This document shows positions 17,185-25,448 of a DNA stretch of 64,000 nucleotides, one piece after another. Origin of the DNA: Oscillospiraceae bacterium. GTDB lineage: Bacteria > Bacillota > Clostridia > Lachnospirales > Lachnospiraceae. Location of the stretch: assembly GCA_021771715.1 (NCBI GenBank), contig JAETOO010000010.1, positions 1 to 64,000 on the forward strand, given 5' to 3'. The notes under the pieces were generated by a model, which was given only the letters and a program-made list of their open reading frames with translations, was not told the DNA's origin and did not search any database. A program made the position numbers and the translations under genes. The first letter of the stretch is position 1. Each line of letters starts with the position of its first letter.

Positions 17185-18234
17185 TCAAATGGTATCCGCC
17201 CCCGCGATCGCACCCGACACGCGATGCAGTCCCTCCGGTTCCGCCCTGCCCTCCCGGCGCTCCTTCAGAATCCGCACCGCACACTCCATCAGCTGCTCCT
17301 CATCCGCCCGGAACATGGAGACAGCCTCCCGGCACGCCTGGGTTCCGCCGTCCTTCCATTCCTCCTGACAGGCTTCCTCTGCCCCGCAGCCGATCACGCC
17401 GATTTCTCCCGGCACCGCTATCCCAGCCACCTTGAGCATCCTGGCAGCGCGGCGCGCCGTCCGCCCGTCTCCGCAGATCAGGGCTGTCCCCGGCTGCCTC
17501 CCGCACACGCCTTCTCTCCACACCGCAAGCCGCTCCGACAGCCGGTGCAGTGTCACAATTCCGTCCCGCTCCCCGAGATCAAACGCCGGTACCGTCTCGA
17601 CCTTCTCCGCTTTTTCCAGCAGCCGGGTATATTGGTCGCGCCGAAAGCCCAGCAGGCGATCCTCCAGCATACTCCGCTCTTCCGGATTGGCTTCTGCTTC
17701 CTCGGGACTTACATACACGAGCCGCATATATCCCCTGTCCCGCAAGGTGCGCGCGAGCGCCTGAATGCCGTGAAAGCCGTCCTCCATCACAAAGTCCATC
17801 GGCACGCCGTCAACGAAAAAGCCGATGCCAACCATCGGCTTTTTGACTCTCTCCCGGAGCATCCACAGGATTTCCGCAGACACCTGCTGCGTGACCAAGA
17901 TCCCGATGCAGCTCTGCCATTCCTGCAGCTGCGCTTCACCGATCTCTCCCGACAGCGCGTCCGGCAGATCATACCGGAAGTGCACCCTGTTTCTTGCCGA
18001 AAGTCTCTCCGGGATTACCCGCGCTCCGACCACGGCAATCTCGCTCCAGCCTGCACTCCCGGCCCCGCTTTCCTGCTTCGTCTCATACTCCATCCGGGCA
18101 GCCGTCTCCAGGACGCGCTCGCGCAGCTCCCTGCTGACCCCTTTTCTGCCTGCCAGCGCGTTCGACACGCTCACATGGCTGATCCCCAGCCGCTCCGCAA
18201 TCGCTTTCTGGTTGATTTTTTTTAAAGGACGCAT
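17185..18234 (-). CDS. LacI-family transcriptional regulator (third of three, promoter-proximal)
   Basis: A protein of about 349 residues. The helix-turn-helix IAERLGISHVSVSNALAGRK lies near residues 12-31. The effector-binding half is more divergent than in its two relatives: the usual SDN segment is replaced by an aspartate-rich VDGVPMDFVMEDG stretch, and the C-terminal IGVIGCGAEEA lacks the usual GFDN/GYDD. It may therefore recognise a different ligand. The start at 18234 is fixed by AAGGAGG about ten bases upstream. It is the first gene after a consensus promoter at 18327-18355, with a small inverted repeat near the transcription start that could mediate autoregulation. Confidence 0.9.
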   Translation of the reverse strand: MRPLKKINQKAIAERLGISHVSVSNALAGRKGVSRELRERVLETAARMEYETKQESGAGSAGWSEIAVVGARVIPERLSARNRVHFRYDLPDALSGEIGEAQLQEWQSCIGILVTQQVSAEILWMLRERVKKPMVGIGFFVDGVPMDFVMEDGFHGIQALARTLRDRGYMRLVYVSPEEAEANPEERSMLEDRLLGFRRDQYTRLLEKAEKVETVPAFDLGERDGIVTLHRLSERLAVWREGVCGRQPGTALICGDGRTARRAARMLKVAGIAVPGEIGVIGCGAEEACQEEWKDGGTQACREAVSMFRADEEQLMECAVRILKERREGRAEPEGLHRVSGAIAGADTI

Positions 18235-18306
18235 CCGCTGCTCCTCCTTTCTGCCCGCGGGGCAGCGCTGCAAAATATGCCCTGTGGAATTTAATATCCT
18301 CTGTTC

Positions 18307-18355
18307 AGCTTTAAGCTAATAATTGGATTATATTCGCATTAAATTAATTTGTCAA
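18307..18355 (-). promoter_or_regulatory. Consensus promoter of the three-LacI operon with candidate operator
   Basis: On the minus strand TTGACA (18350-18355), a 17-base spacer and TATAAT (18327-18332) match the vegetative sigma consensus perfectly. The inverted repeat AGCTT-A-AAGCT (18307-18317) falls within ten bases of the predicted transcription start, where a repressor would block initiation. The GH5 gene ends just upstream at 18370. A short GAGCC/GGCTC hairpin follows its stop but lacks a good T-tract. Confidence 0.8.
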
Positions 18356-18369
18356 ATAGGAGCCTGCTT

Positions 18370-19929
18370 TTATCGGCTCTTTATCACGCATGCATCCTTC
18401 GAAGCTCCGCTCACGATAAAGCCGACATCTGTCACGTAGCCGCCCGGCTCCACCGCTCCATTGTAGCCGGCGTCTTCTATATGCAGAGTCTGCTCATGGA
18501 CCGTGTAGGCGCCGTTCCAGCCATCCGAGAACGCAAATGCACCATTGAACGTGACGTCGACCGACCAATGTGTGCACTGCTCGCCGGTATTTTCCAGAAC
18601 GAGATCGTACTGATAAAAGGTCTGTCCGTCCGCCTCCCATGAATTTTTCACCGTCGCCGTGCAGCTCAGCTGGCCGCTCGCAAAGACAGACTGCACGTCT
18701 GTGCCGGCATCTGACGGATTATTATTCTGTCCCTGCCCGGCATCTGGCGGATTATTATTCTGTCCCTGCCCGGCATCTGGCGGATTATTATTCTGTCCCT
18801 GCCCGGCATCCGGCGCGCCGCTTCCTGTCAGCGTCTCGTACAGCCATTTCCCGGAATTGGTCAGATCGTCCCACTGAAAGCCTCCATCCTTCTGGCACGC
18901 CGGGCTGAGGATCGCGGACGATTCATTCTTGTTCGAGAGGTTCCACGCCACATAGCTCACGCCGTACTGATCCAGTGTCTCCCTCCACCGGTTCGCCTCG
19001 TCGATGTCCAGTGCACCGTTTCCGCTCGCGTCACAGATTCCGTATTCGGACACAAAAACCGGAAGGCCTGCGTCGATTGCACTCATCATCCGGCTGCGCA
19101 GATCCTCCTTGTGCGTGGCCGCGTAGTAATGCAGTGTGTACATGAGGTTGTCATACCCTGTGATCGGATCGGCCGCCGCCTGATCGACATCCTGCGACCA
19201 GTTCGGCGTCCCGACGAGGATCACCGCATCCGGCGCGTGTTCGCGGATGACCGGAATCACTTCCTCCGCGTACGATTTGACGGCTGCCCACTCGGTCCCG
19301 CCGTTCGGCTCATTGCAGATCTCATACAGCACATGGTCGTACCCGGAGAGCCGTTCCGTCATCTTTGCAAAGAAGGTTTTCGCCTCCTCCTTATAGACAT
19401 TCGGATCGCAGTCCGCGAGGACGTGCCAGTCGACAATCACATACAGATCAGCCGCAGCGGCAGCTTTCACCCCCTGCTCCACCAGATCCTCCAGGTACGC
19501 CTGATCGCCGTCCGTGCAGTACCCTCCGGACTCCGCCGTGTACATGGCGAGCCGCACGACATTCGCATTCCACTCCTCGCGCAGCTCCTGAAAACACGAT
19601 TCGTTGACGTACTGCGGGAACCACGCGATCCCGTGCGTGCTGATCCCGCGAAGCTGCACCGCCCCGCCGTCCTCCCCGACCAGCCGCGTTCCCTCCACAT
19701 GCAGCGCCCCGGACTCCGACGGTATGGCAATGGTGATCTCCGTATCCGTTTCTGCTCCCGACATACTTCCGTCTGCCGCATTCCTTCCTGGCATACCCGC
19801 ATCTGCTATCTCTGTCGCCGCATACGCAGTGTCAGCCCCGGATACCTCTGTCCCCCGCGCCGTGGCAGTTCCCAGCATCCCTGCCACAAGCACCACACCG
19901 CAAAGTTTGCTCCACAACCGCTTTCGCAT
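18370..19929 (-). CDS. Secreted GH5 endoglycanase with carbohydrate-binding-like C-terminus
   Basis: A 519-residue enzyme. Signal peptide: residues 1 to about 25 (MRKRLWSKLCGVVLVAGMLG). The catalytic GH5 domain spans about residues 75-370, with acid/base Glu207 in YEICNEPNG and nucleophile Glu295 in FVSEYGICD. The LRGISTHGIAWF and DWHVLADCDPN segments resemble GH5 subfamily 2, mostly endo-beta-1,4-glucanases, some of which also attack glucomannan. A linker of three DAGQGQNNNPP repeats (371-409) follows, then a beta-rich C-terminal domain (412-519) similar to cellulose-binding module family 2. The start 19929 has GGAGG eight bases upstream; an ATG 11 codons earlier also has a ribosome site. 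Beside a beta-mannosidase and an alpha-galactosidase, glucomannan or galactomannan is the likely substrate. Confidence 0.9.
   Translation of the reverse strand: MRKRLWSKLCGVVLVAGMLGTATARGTEVSGADTAYAATEIADAGMPGRNAADGSMSGAETDTEITIAIPSESGALHVEGTRLVGEDGGAVQLRGISTHGIAWFPQYVNESCFQELREEWNANVVRLAMYTAESGGYCTDGDQAYLEDLVEQGVKAAAAADLYVIVDWHVLADCDPNVYKEEAKTFFAKMTERLSGYDHVLYEICNEPNGGTEWAAVKSYAEEVIPVIREHAPDAVILVGTPNWSQDVDQAAADPITGYDNLMYTLHYYAATHKEDLRSRMMSAIDAGLPVFVSEYGICDASGNGALDIDEANRWRETLDQYGVSYVAWNLSNKNESSAILSPACQKDGGFQWDDLTNSGKWLYETLTGSGAPDAGQGQNNNPPDAGQGQNNNPPDAGQGQNNNPSDAGTDVQSVFASGQLSCTATVKNSWEADGQTFYQYDLVLENTGEQCTHWSVDVTFNGAFAFSDGWNGAYTVHEQTLHIEDAGYNGAVEPGGYVTDVGFIVSGASKDACVIKSR
18704..18815. repeat. 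33-bp tandem repeat encoding the GH5 linker
   Basis: Three near-identical 33-base units begin at 18704, 18737 and 18770, with a partial fourth at 18803. They encode DAGQGQNNNPP copies (the last read as NNNPS). The 33-base period keeps the reading frame, as expected for a flexible Pro/Asn/Gly-rich linker that can gain or lose units. Confidence 0.9.
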
Positions 19930-19976
19930 TCTTTTCCTCCAATTAAGAAAACTTCCTGCCATCTTTCCTCCGGGCT

Positions 19977-21047
19977 CTATAATCGGGCTGCTTCAAACTG
20001 TTCAAAACTGTCATACTTCTTGATGCATCCCCCATGATCTGTAATCAGCTGTACAAAATCACGTTCTACGCTTCGAACCGTCTCGGAAAGCTTAGCAAGC
20101 TCTTTATAGTGAAAATCATTTAGCAGTTCATACGCAGGACACCCTGCTTCTTTTGCGTCATCCAGCTCTCTTTGAAGACATACCGCGGAGAGAAATGCTA
20201 CTATATAATTTCCTGTTTCACAGCACACATATATTTTGTTGAATGTAGAACTGATTTCTTCATATAAGGAAGCAAGCCAGGGCGCATCCACTTTCTGTTT
20301 TTCCTGACTCTTCTGTTCGGATAGCTCCTGCAAAGGAACGGTCAGATCCAGATATCCGCATACGTCCTCAAATAATTTTATTGCATATTTTTCAACGTCA
20401 CCGATCTCTGTCGCCTTAATTACATTCCGATAGCCATCCACAATCGTCTGGGGGACATTTGGAATCTTGTTTTGTAAATCTTCAAATTGTTTCTTCAAGC
20501 CAAAATGATAGTAATCATGATTGCGTACAGCCACCGCATCCGCAAGTGTCATGATCACATGCCCTGCTATTTTTCTGACATGGGACGCACTGGAATTTTG
20601 ATTCAGCATCGCACAAAGCCTGCCTGCTTTTTCACAATATCCTGCAGCTATTTTTCTGACATAGGTTTCATTCATCAAGTTGTTTTTCAATTTTGTCTGC
20701 ATTCTTCGAAAACGTTCTACATCGCTTGCACTATTGAAATAAATAATATCCGCATCACCAACCAGCGGCGACATCGTTTCAAGCAGATCGGCAATTCGTT
20801 CCACTCTCTCCCACGAGATCGGGTAGATATCGTATCCCACACCTTCTATGATAAAATCAACCGCTAAATGATAACCCCTGTCTGATTTCGGAATAAAATA
20901 GCAATCCACATCTGATTTGCTGTTGGCTGTACCATTCACATAGGAGCCATATAGTAATACAAGGCTGATGTCATCCGCGTATTCCGTTTTTACTTTATTC
21001 ACGATCCACTTCACCAATTTGTCATTTATCGCTTTTCGCTTCTCCAT
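19977..21047 (-). CDS. Nucleotidyltransferase-domain protein of unknown role
   Basis: A protein of about 356 residues. The N-terminal domain carries the intact nucleotidyltransferase signature G-S-x10-D-x-D (LLYGSYVNGT followed by DVD) near residues 30-45. A third acidic position lies in VGYDIYPI. The remaining 250 residues are mostly helical with no motif I recognise; the helical C-terminus might be a HEPN-like partner fused in one chain, but that is a guess. The ATG at 21047 is chosen because GGAGG lies eight bases upstream. It is less GC-rich than the neighbouring glycan genes, which suggests independent acquisition. Its stop lies 47 bases before the GH5 start. Proteins of this type include antibiotic adenylyltransferases as well as toxin-antitoxin relatives. 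Confidence 0.6.
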   Translation of the reverse strand: MEKRKAINDKLVKWIVNKVKTEYADDISLVLLYGSYVNGTANSKSDVDCYFIPKSDRGYHLAVDFIIEGVGYDIYPISWERVERIADLLETMSPLVGDADIIYFNSASDVERFRRMQTKLKNNLMNETYVRKIAAGYCEKAGRLCAMLNQNSSASHVRKIAGHVIMTLADAVAVRNHDYYHFGLKKQFEDLQNKIPNVPQTIVDGYRNVIKATEIGDVEKYAIKLFEDVCGYLDLTVPLQELSEQKSQEKQKVDAPWLASLYEEISSTFNKIYVCCETGNYIVAFLSAVCLQRELDDAKEAGCPAYELLNDFHYKELAKLSETVRSVERDFVQLITDHGGCIKKYDSFEQFEAARL

Positions 21048-21124
21048 AGTCATTCCTCCGGTTCTCACAATCAAATATACCGTACACCAGTTTTGCTGCC
21101 CCGCACAAAGGAACCGCTCATCCC

Positions 21125-21796
21125 CTACATCCCGATTCTCCGCAGAATCCCCTCGACATCCACCCCCGGATGGGTCAGATACATTCTCGCGATCTGCTCT
21201 GAGAGTTCCTCCGAAATCCTGTGCTTCTTTGCGATCTGCTTCACGGACTTCCCCGCGTCTATCTCCTTCATGATCGCCGGAATCATCAGGGCGATATCGG
21301 CCGGAATCCTGTGCGTTTCCTCCTTTGAGCCTCTCGTTTCCGGATGTTGGAGCAGCCTCTTCTCAATCCTGAAATCGCCGTTATCCTCGATAAAAAGAAG
21401 CGCGAGCGTAATCTCCTGATGGAACCGCCGCGGGCCGCAGCTCCCGGGATTCAGATATTGGATCCCGCCCACCGTTTTCTCCTCGTACTTATGAGAATGT
21501 CCATAGACGATCAGGTCCGTCTCGGGCAGGTCTTTCGGGATGTCTCTTTTGTTGTGAACCATAAAGACGCGCAGGCCGCAGACATTCAGTGCGAGCGTCT
21601 GCGGAAGATGCTCCGCCCACTCCTTGTCGTTATTGCCGCGGACCGCGCAGACCGGCGCGATCTCGCCCAGCTCATCTAAAATTTTCTGCTCATTGACATC
21701 GCCGCCGTGCAGAATCAGCTCGCAGCCCTGCAGCGCTTCCGCCACCTCAGCCCGCAGCATTCCATGTGTGTCTGATATCACTCCGATTTTGTGCAT
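21125..21796 (-). CDS. YfcE/MJ0936-type phosphodiesterase with C-terminal helical extension
   Basis: A 223-residue protein. The first 155 residues are a compact metallophosphoesterase: ISDTHG, LHGGDVN, RGNND, HNKRDIP and YGHSHKYEE are all present, so the two-metal centre is complete. YfcE-type enzymes cleave phosphodiesters. The family is normally about 160-180 residues long. Here residues 165-223 add helices that resemble a DNA-binding helix-turn-helix (GKSVKQIAKKHRISEELSEQIARMYL), an unusual combination. It lies one base downstream of the MATE gene and is probably translated from the same message; GAAGTGAG just before the ATG is a weak ribosome site. Confidence 0.85.
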   Translation of the reverse strand: MHKIGVISDTHGMLRAEVAEALQGCELILHGGDVNEQKILDELGEIAPVCAVRGNNDKEWAEHLPQTLALNVCGLRVFMVHNKRDIPKDLPETDLIVYGHSHKYEEKTVGGIQYLNPGSCGPRRFHQEITLALLFIEDNGDFRIEKRLLQHPETRGSKEETHRIPADIALMIPAIMKEIDAGKSVKQIAKKHRISEELSEQIARMYLTHPGVDVEGILRRIGM

Positions 21797-21797
21797 C

Positions 21798-23174
21798 TCA
21801 CTTCGTCACCTTTCCAGCGTCCTCTCTCATTTTCCCCTCCTGCCGCCACTTCTTTTTCATCACCGCCATGCACCCGAAGCACAGCAGGATCTGCAGAACG
21901 GTTGAACACGGGATTCCGAGCCCGATATGAAACAGCGATACGGGTGTCTGCCTGCTCATGTACCAGGAGACCGGAATCCGCACCAGGAACGCAGCAGCGA
22001 TTCCCTGCACCATCACAAAGCCGGTCAGCCCCATTCCATTGAAATATCCGATAAAGCAGAACAGGAAGCACGTGAGCATACAGTCAATCGCATACGCCTT
22101 CAGATAGTCCGCGCCGGCTGCGATGACCTCCGCATCGTTCGAGAAAATCCCTGCGAGGAGATCTCCGCGGAAAAAGGCGAGGAAAAACATGCCGATTCCG
22201 ATGACTGTGGACACCCCGATCACATACCAGAGCGCGCGCTCCGCGCGGTCGTAGCGGCCTGCTCCCCGGTTCTGCGCAACGAACGCCGACATCGCCTGCA
22301 TAAACGCCGACGGCACAAGCATGATAAATCCGCATACTTTTTCCGCGACTCCGACCCCAGCCGACGCCACGAGGCCAAGCGAATTGACGATTGCCAGAAT
22401 GATCAGAAACGACGCGCCCACCAGCAGATCCTGCAGCGCAATCGGAATGCCGAGCTTCACCACCTTGCCGATGATGCTCCCATTCCACCGGATCTGCTTC
22501 CTGCCAAACGCGAACGGCAGCTCCCTGCGGCGAATCAGGGCAAACGAAATCACAACACTGATCACCTGCGCAAACACCGTCGCCAGCGCCGCGCCTCTGG
22601 TCCCCATATGGAACACCGCGACCAGCAGCAGATCCCCGACAATATTGCAGACACACGCAATCATCACCGTGACAAGCGGCGTCTGCGAATCTCCCATCCC
22701 CCGGAAAATACTTCCGATCAGGTTGTAGGCTATGATGACCGTAGAGCCAATCCCGCAGATCCGGATATACTCTGTGGTCCGGTCAAATGCCTCCTTTGGC
22801 GCATTCATCAGCCCTGCAAGCGCTCCCGCATTGACCGGCACCAGAACCGTGAACAGCAATCCAATCCCCAGGAACAGACAAATGCTCGCGCCGATAATCT
22901 CTCCGCCCATCTTCCGGTCGCCCTCTCCGATCTTCTGGCCCAGATAAATCGTCGTTCCCATCGCCAGACTGCTGATCAGATTCGTGATCGTCATCATCAT
23001 CTGCGATCCGGTCGACACCGCCGACACATCCGTCGAATCTGCAAACTTCCCCACCACCATCAAATCCACCGCGCCGTACATTGCCTGCAAGAACAGCGCA
23101 AACAGAATCGGCACCGCAAACCACAGCAGCGGCCCCACAATCTTTCCTCTCGTAAAATCAGCCTGTTGCTTCAA
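21798..23174 (-). CDS. MATE-family multidrug/Na+ (or H+) antiporter
   Basis: A 458-residue membrane protein with 12 predicted helices in two similar halves. The halves begin KIVGPLLWFAVPILFALFLQ and KVVKLGIPIALQDLLVGA, as in MATE exporters. It should export cationic or organic compounds using an ion gradient; the substrate cannot be read from sequence. The start is a TTG (codon at 23172-23174) with AAGGAG nine bases upstream, since no ATG is suitably placed. The downstream phosphodiesterase gene follows by one base, so the pair forms an operon. Confidence 0.92.
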   Translation of the reverse strand: MKQQADFTRGKIVGPLLWFAVPILFALFLQAMYGAVDLMVVGKFADSTDVSAVSTGSQMMMTITNLISSLAMGTTIYLGQKIGEGDRKMGGEIIGASICLFLGIGLLFTVLVPVNAGALAGLMNAPKEAFDRTTEYIRICGIGSTVIIAYNLIGSIFRGMGDSQTPLVTVMIACVCNIVGDLLLVAVFHMGTRGAALATVFAQVISVVISFALIRRRELPFAFGRKQIRWNGSIIGKVVKLGIPIALQDLLVGASFLIILAIVNSLGLVASAGVGVAEKVCGFIMLVPSAFMQAMSAFVAQNRGAGRYDRAERALWYVIGVSTVIGIGMFFLAFFRGDLLAGIFSNDAEVIAAGADYLKAYAIDCMLTCFLFCFIGYFNGMGLTGFVMVQGIAAAFLVRIPVSWYMSRQTPVSLFHIGLGIPCSTVLQILLCFGCMAVMKKKWRQEGKMREDAGKVTK

Positions 23175-23212
23175 TGTTCTATCTCTCCTTTTTCATTTGA
23201 ACAAAAACCAAG

Positions 23213-25075
23213 TTAGTCTGTTATAATTTTTACTTTCTTGCCTGAAAATGCAACTCCAAGTTTTAGTATACGGTCTACGCCATTCTCCCGCATTTCCGAA
23301 TCATACCTCTTATCATCGATCTGAGCCAAAGCTGCTTCGGACAATGTCTCAAGTGCATCTTCATCCAGACCACTCTTCCATTTCAATTCCATAATAATTC
23401 CCGGATACTGATTCTCTCTGGGAATCAGGCTGATATCATATCTTCCGTCCCCGGACTCCCGGTTCGATTGAATCTTGTAATGATGATCCATCAGCGCTAC
23501 TAACCCAAGTGCAAGTCCATGATAAAATTCCTCTGCACCGGCATCATAAAAACTGATGGACTTATCCATGTACTCTGCAATCGCTTTTTGCAGCTTCTTA
23601 GGATCATTTGCGTAAAGGCTCTCTGCTATCCTATTTGCAGTGGTCCTTGTGATTGCGCCAATCTGCAGCAGATGCGATAGTATCTCGCTCTTATAGACTG
23701 CCGCAATCTCTCTGTTCGGAATCGAAACCTCACAAAGATATGCACCGTCTGCCTGCAACTCCTTCTTCGGTGCGTTCAGATATCCTGCCACCAGCAGAAG
23801 ACTGTAGATATTAGCCGGATCCTCAGACAGGGCTCTATATACTACATTCTGATCGATTCGTGCAATCACCTGCTCGCCCTGAAGTAAAGCGTATAATTTT
23901 TCTATAATATCATCTGTGGCTACCTTCAGAACGTCTTCAAGTACTTCATTCTTTCCGGTATTTACCCAGTAGGCCCGCGGAATACAGCCCCTTGCAATGT
24001 AATTTATCACCGACCAGGGGTTATAAATTTCTGTCCTGCCAAACAGATAACCATCATACCAGTCTTTAAGCTCTCCTTCTTTATCTGTCACTTTGTAATA
24101 TTCCAGCATTTCATGGACCTCCGAATAAGTAAATCCAAAATAGCGATCGTACTCTTCGTCCATTACAGAATTTACAGTCAAATTATTAAGGCCGCTGAAA
24201 ATACTCTCCTGTGCAATGCGCAGGATACCTGTCAGAAAGCCGTAAGAGAGATTCTTGTTATCCTTAAATGCTCCCGAGAAAAAGTTTCTCATAAACCCAA
24301 TGATTTCGTCATAGAAATCCTTCGAATAGCCTTCCTGAATCGGCGTATCATATTCATCAATAATGATGATTGGCGCTTTTCCATAATGCTCTGCCAGCAT
24401 CTTAGAAAGTTTCTCCAAAGCCGATGTTAAATCTACCTCTGTAGCACTTCCGTCCAAAATCTTTTTGAAATAGTTCTTTTCATATTTCGCGATCTTGCTG
24501 CTGTCAAGTATTTCCTGATGCCTTCCGAACTCTGCCTGCAGAAGCCCCCGAATCTTATCTATCGTATAATCCCAGGAATCAAACTTCACATCCTTGAAGG
24601 TTAAAAATATGACAGGATACTTTCCCTGGTGAGACCGATATTCATCGCCGCACTTCCAGATCGCTTTATCTACGAAATATTTACTCGTATCTTCCTCTGA
24701 TATCTCAAAGAAAACTCTGAGCATATCCATGTTCAACGTTTTTCCAAATCGTCTTGGTCTTGTGAATAATGATACAAACGGCTTCTGATCCAAAAATTTC
24801 TTAATAAGCAATGTCTTATCAACATAGTAATACTCTGACTGTGCACGCACATAATCAGAAATACCAATCGGAAGAGACCTTACCTTTTTCACTGCTTCCT
24901 TCTTAATATATCTTCCGGATGAAACGCGGCCATCAGCTGGCTTTTCTGCATCATCAGGAATCTGCCAGACTCCTTCTACTTTTACAGCGCCCTGAACCTT
25001 GCCTTTTTTACACAAATCATTGACCGTTCGTCCGGAAACTCCCCACTCTATCGCTATCTGTTTACAGGTCTTCAT
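23213..25075 (-). CDS. AAA-ATPase-like protein with PD-(D/E)XK nuclease domain (DUF1703 type) and N-terminal HTH
   Basis: A protein of about 620 residues. Residues 1-40 look like a MerR/excisionase-type helix-turn-helix (KQIAIEWGVSGRTVNDLCKK). From about residue 60 there is the AAA-ATPase-like domain common in gut bacteria, with Walker A RPRRFGKT and Walker B IIIIDEYDTP. The C-terminus carries a PD-(D/E)XK motif: RYDISLIP followed by GIIMELKW, giving D...E-x-K. These large multicopy proteins are of uncertain function; a nuclease or defence role is often suggested. The start at 25075 has GGAG about eleven bases upstream. It is AT-richer than the neighbours. Alternative upstream starts lack ribosome sites. 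Confidence 0.85.
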   Translation of the reverse strand: MKTCKQIAIEWGVSGRTVNDLCKKGKVQGAVKVEGVWQIPDDAEKPADGRVSSGRYIKKEAVKKVRSLPIGISDYVRAQSEYYYVDKTLLIKKFLDQKPFVSLFTRPRRFGKTLNMDMLRVFFEISEEDTSKYFVDKAIWKCGDEYRSHQGKYPVIFLTFKDVKFDSWDYTIDKIRGLLQAEFGRHQEILDSSKIAKYEKNYFKKILDGSATEVDLTSALEKLSKMLAEHYGKAPIIIIDEYDTPIQEGYSKDFYDEIIGFMRNFFSGAFKDNKNLSYGFLTGILRIAQESIFSGLNNLTVNSVMDEEYDRYFGFTYSEVHEMLEYYKVTDKEGELKDWYDGYLFGRTEIYNPWSVINYIARGCIPRAYWVNTGKNEVLEDVLKVATDDIIEKLYALLQGEQVIARIDQNVVYRALSEDPANIYSLLLVAGYLNAPKKELQADGAYLCEVSIPNREIAAVYKSEILSHLLQIGAITRTTANRIAESLYANDPKKLQKAIAEYMDKSISFYDAGAEEFYHGLALGLVALMDHHYKIQSNRESGDGRYDISLIPRENQYPGIIMELKWKSGLDEDALETLSEAALAQIDDKRYDSEMRENGVDRILKLGVAFSGKKVKIITD

Positions 25076-25191
25076 CCTAATCATCTCCGATCGCTTTGCA
25101 ATAAGTGTACTGCTTGCAACGCAAATTATATACCAAAGTTCGCAATTTATCAAGTCGCATTCATTTATTGCGAATATATATTGCGAATCTA

Positions 25192-25362
25192 TCAATCCAT
25201 CTTATTAAAAATAACGGTCTGTTCTTTCATAGATATTTTTCCCACCTGATATCCGTATTCTGCAAGCTCCTTTTTGTATTTCAGGAAGGAGTGATCTATT
25301 GGGATCCCCGTAATATCCTGGATTTCTTCAAATTTCAGTATATCATATTCCCGGACGGTTTT
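25192..25362 (-). pseudogene. Orphan coding remnant, start missing
   Basis: A reading frame of 56 codons ends with a TGA at 25192-25194. Its translation has protein-like composition (for example REYDILKFEEIQDITGIPID and YKKELAEYGYQVGKISMK), but it has no ATG, GTG or TTG start with a ribosome site and opens directly after a TAG. It may be the 3' remnant of a gene whose 5' part was lost. The 373-base gap 25076-25448 holds this remnant, the lysS terminator, and the promoter region of the AAA-ATPase gene. Confidence 0.4.
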
Positions 25363-25384
25363 CTATCTGTTTCCCCGGTGCACG

Positions 25385-25427
25385 CAAAAAAAGAGCACCT
25401 TCTGAAATTTCTTCAAAAAGTGCTCTT
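25385..25427 (-). terminator. Rho-independent terminator of lysS
   Basis: On the minus strand AAGAGCAC pairs with GTGCTCTT (25391-25398 with 25420-25427) around an A/T-rich loop, followed by a run of T residues (complement of 25386-25392). It starts 22 bases after the lysS stop. Confidence 0.85.
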
Positions 25428-25448
25428 CCTTTTTCCTCAATTTTAAGA

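Noticed and set aside
18704-18815. 33-bp repeats in the GH5 gene considered as a CRISPR or mobile element
   Set aside because: They encode a Pro/Asn/Gly linker without spacers.
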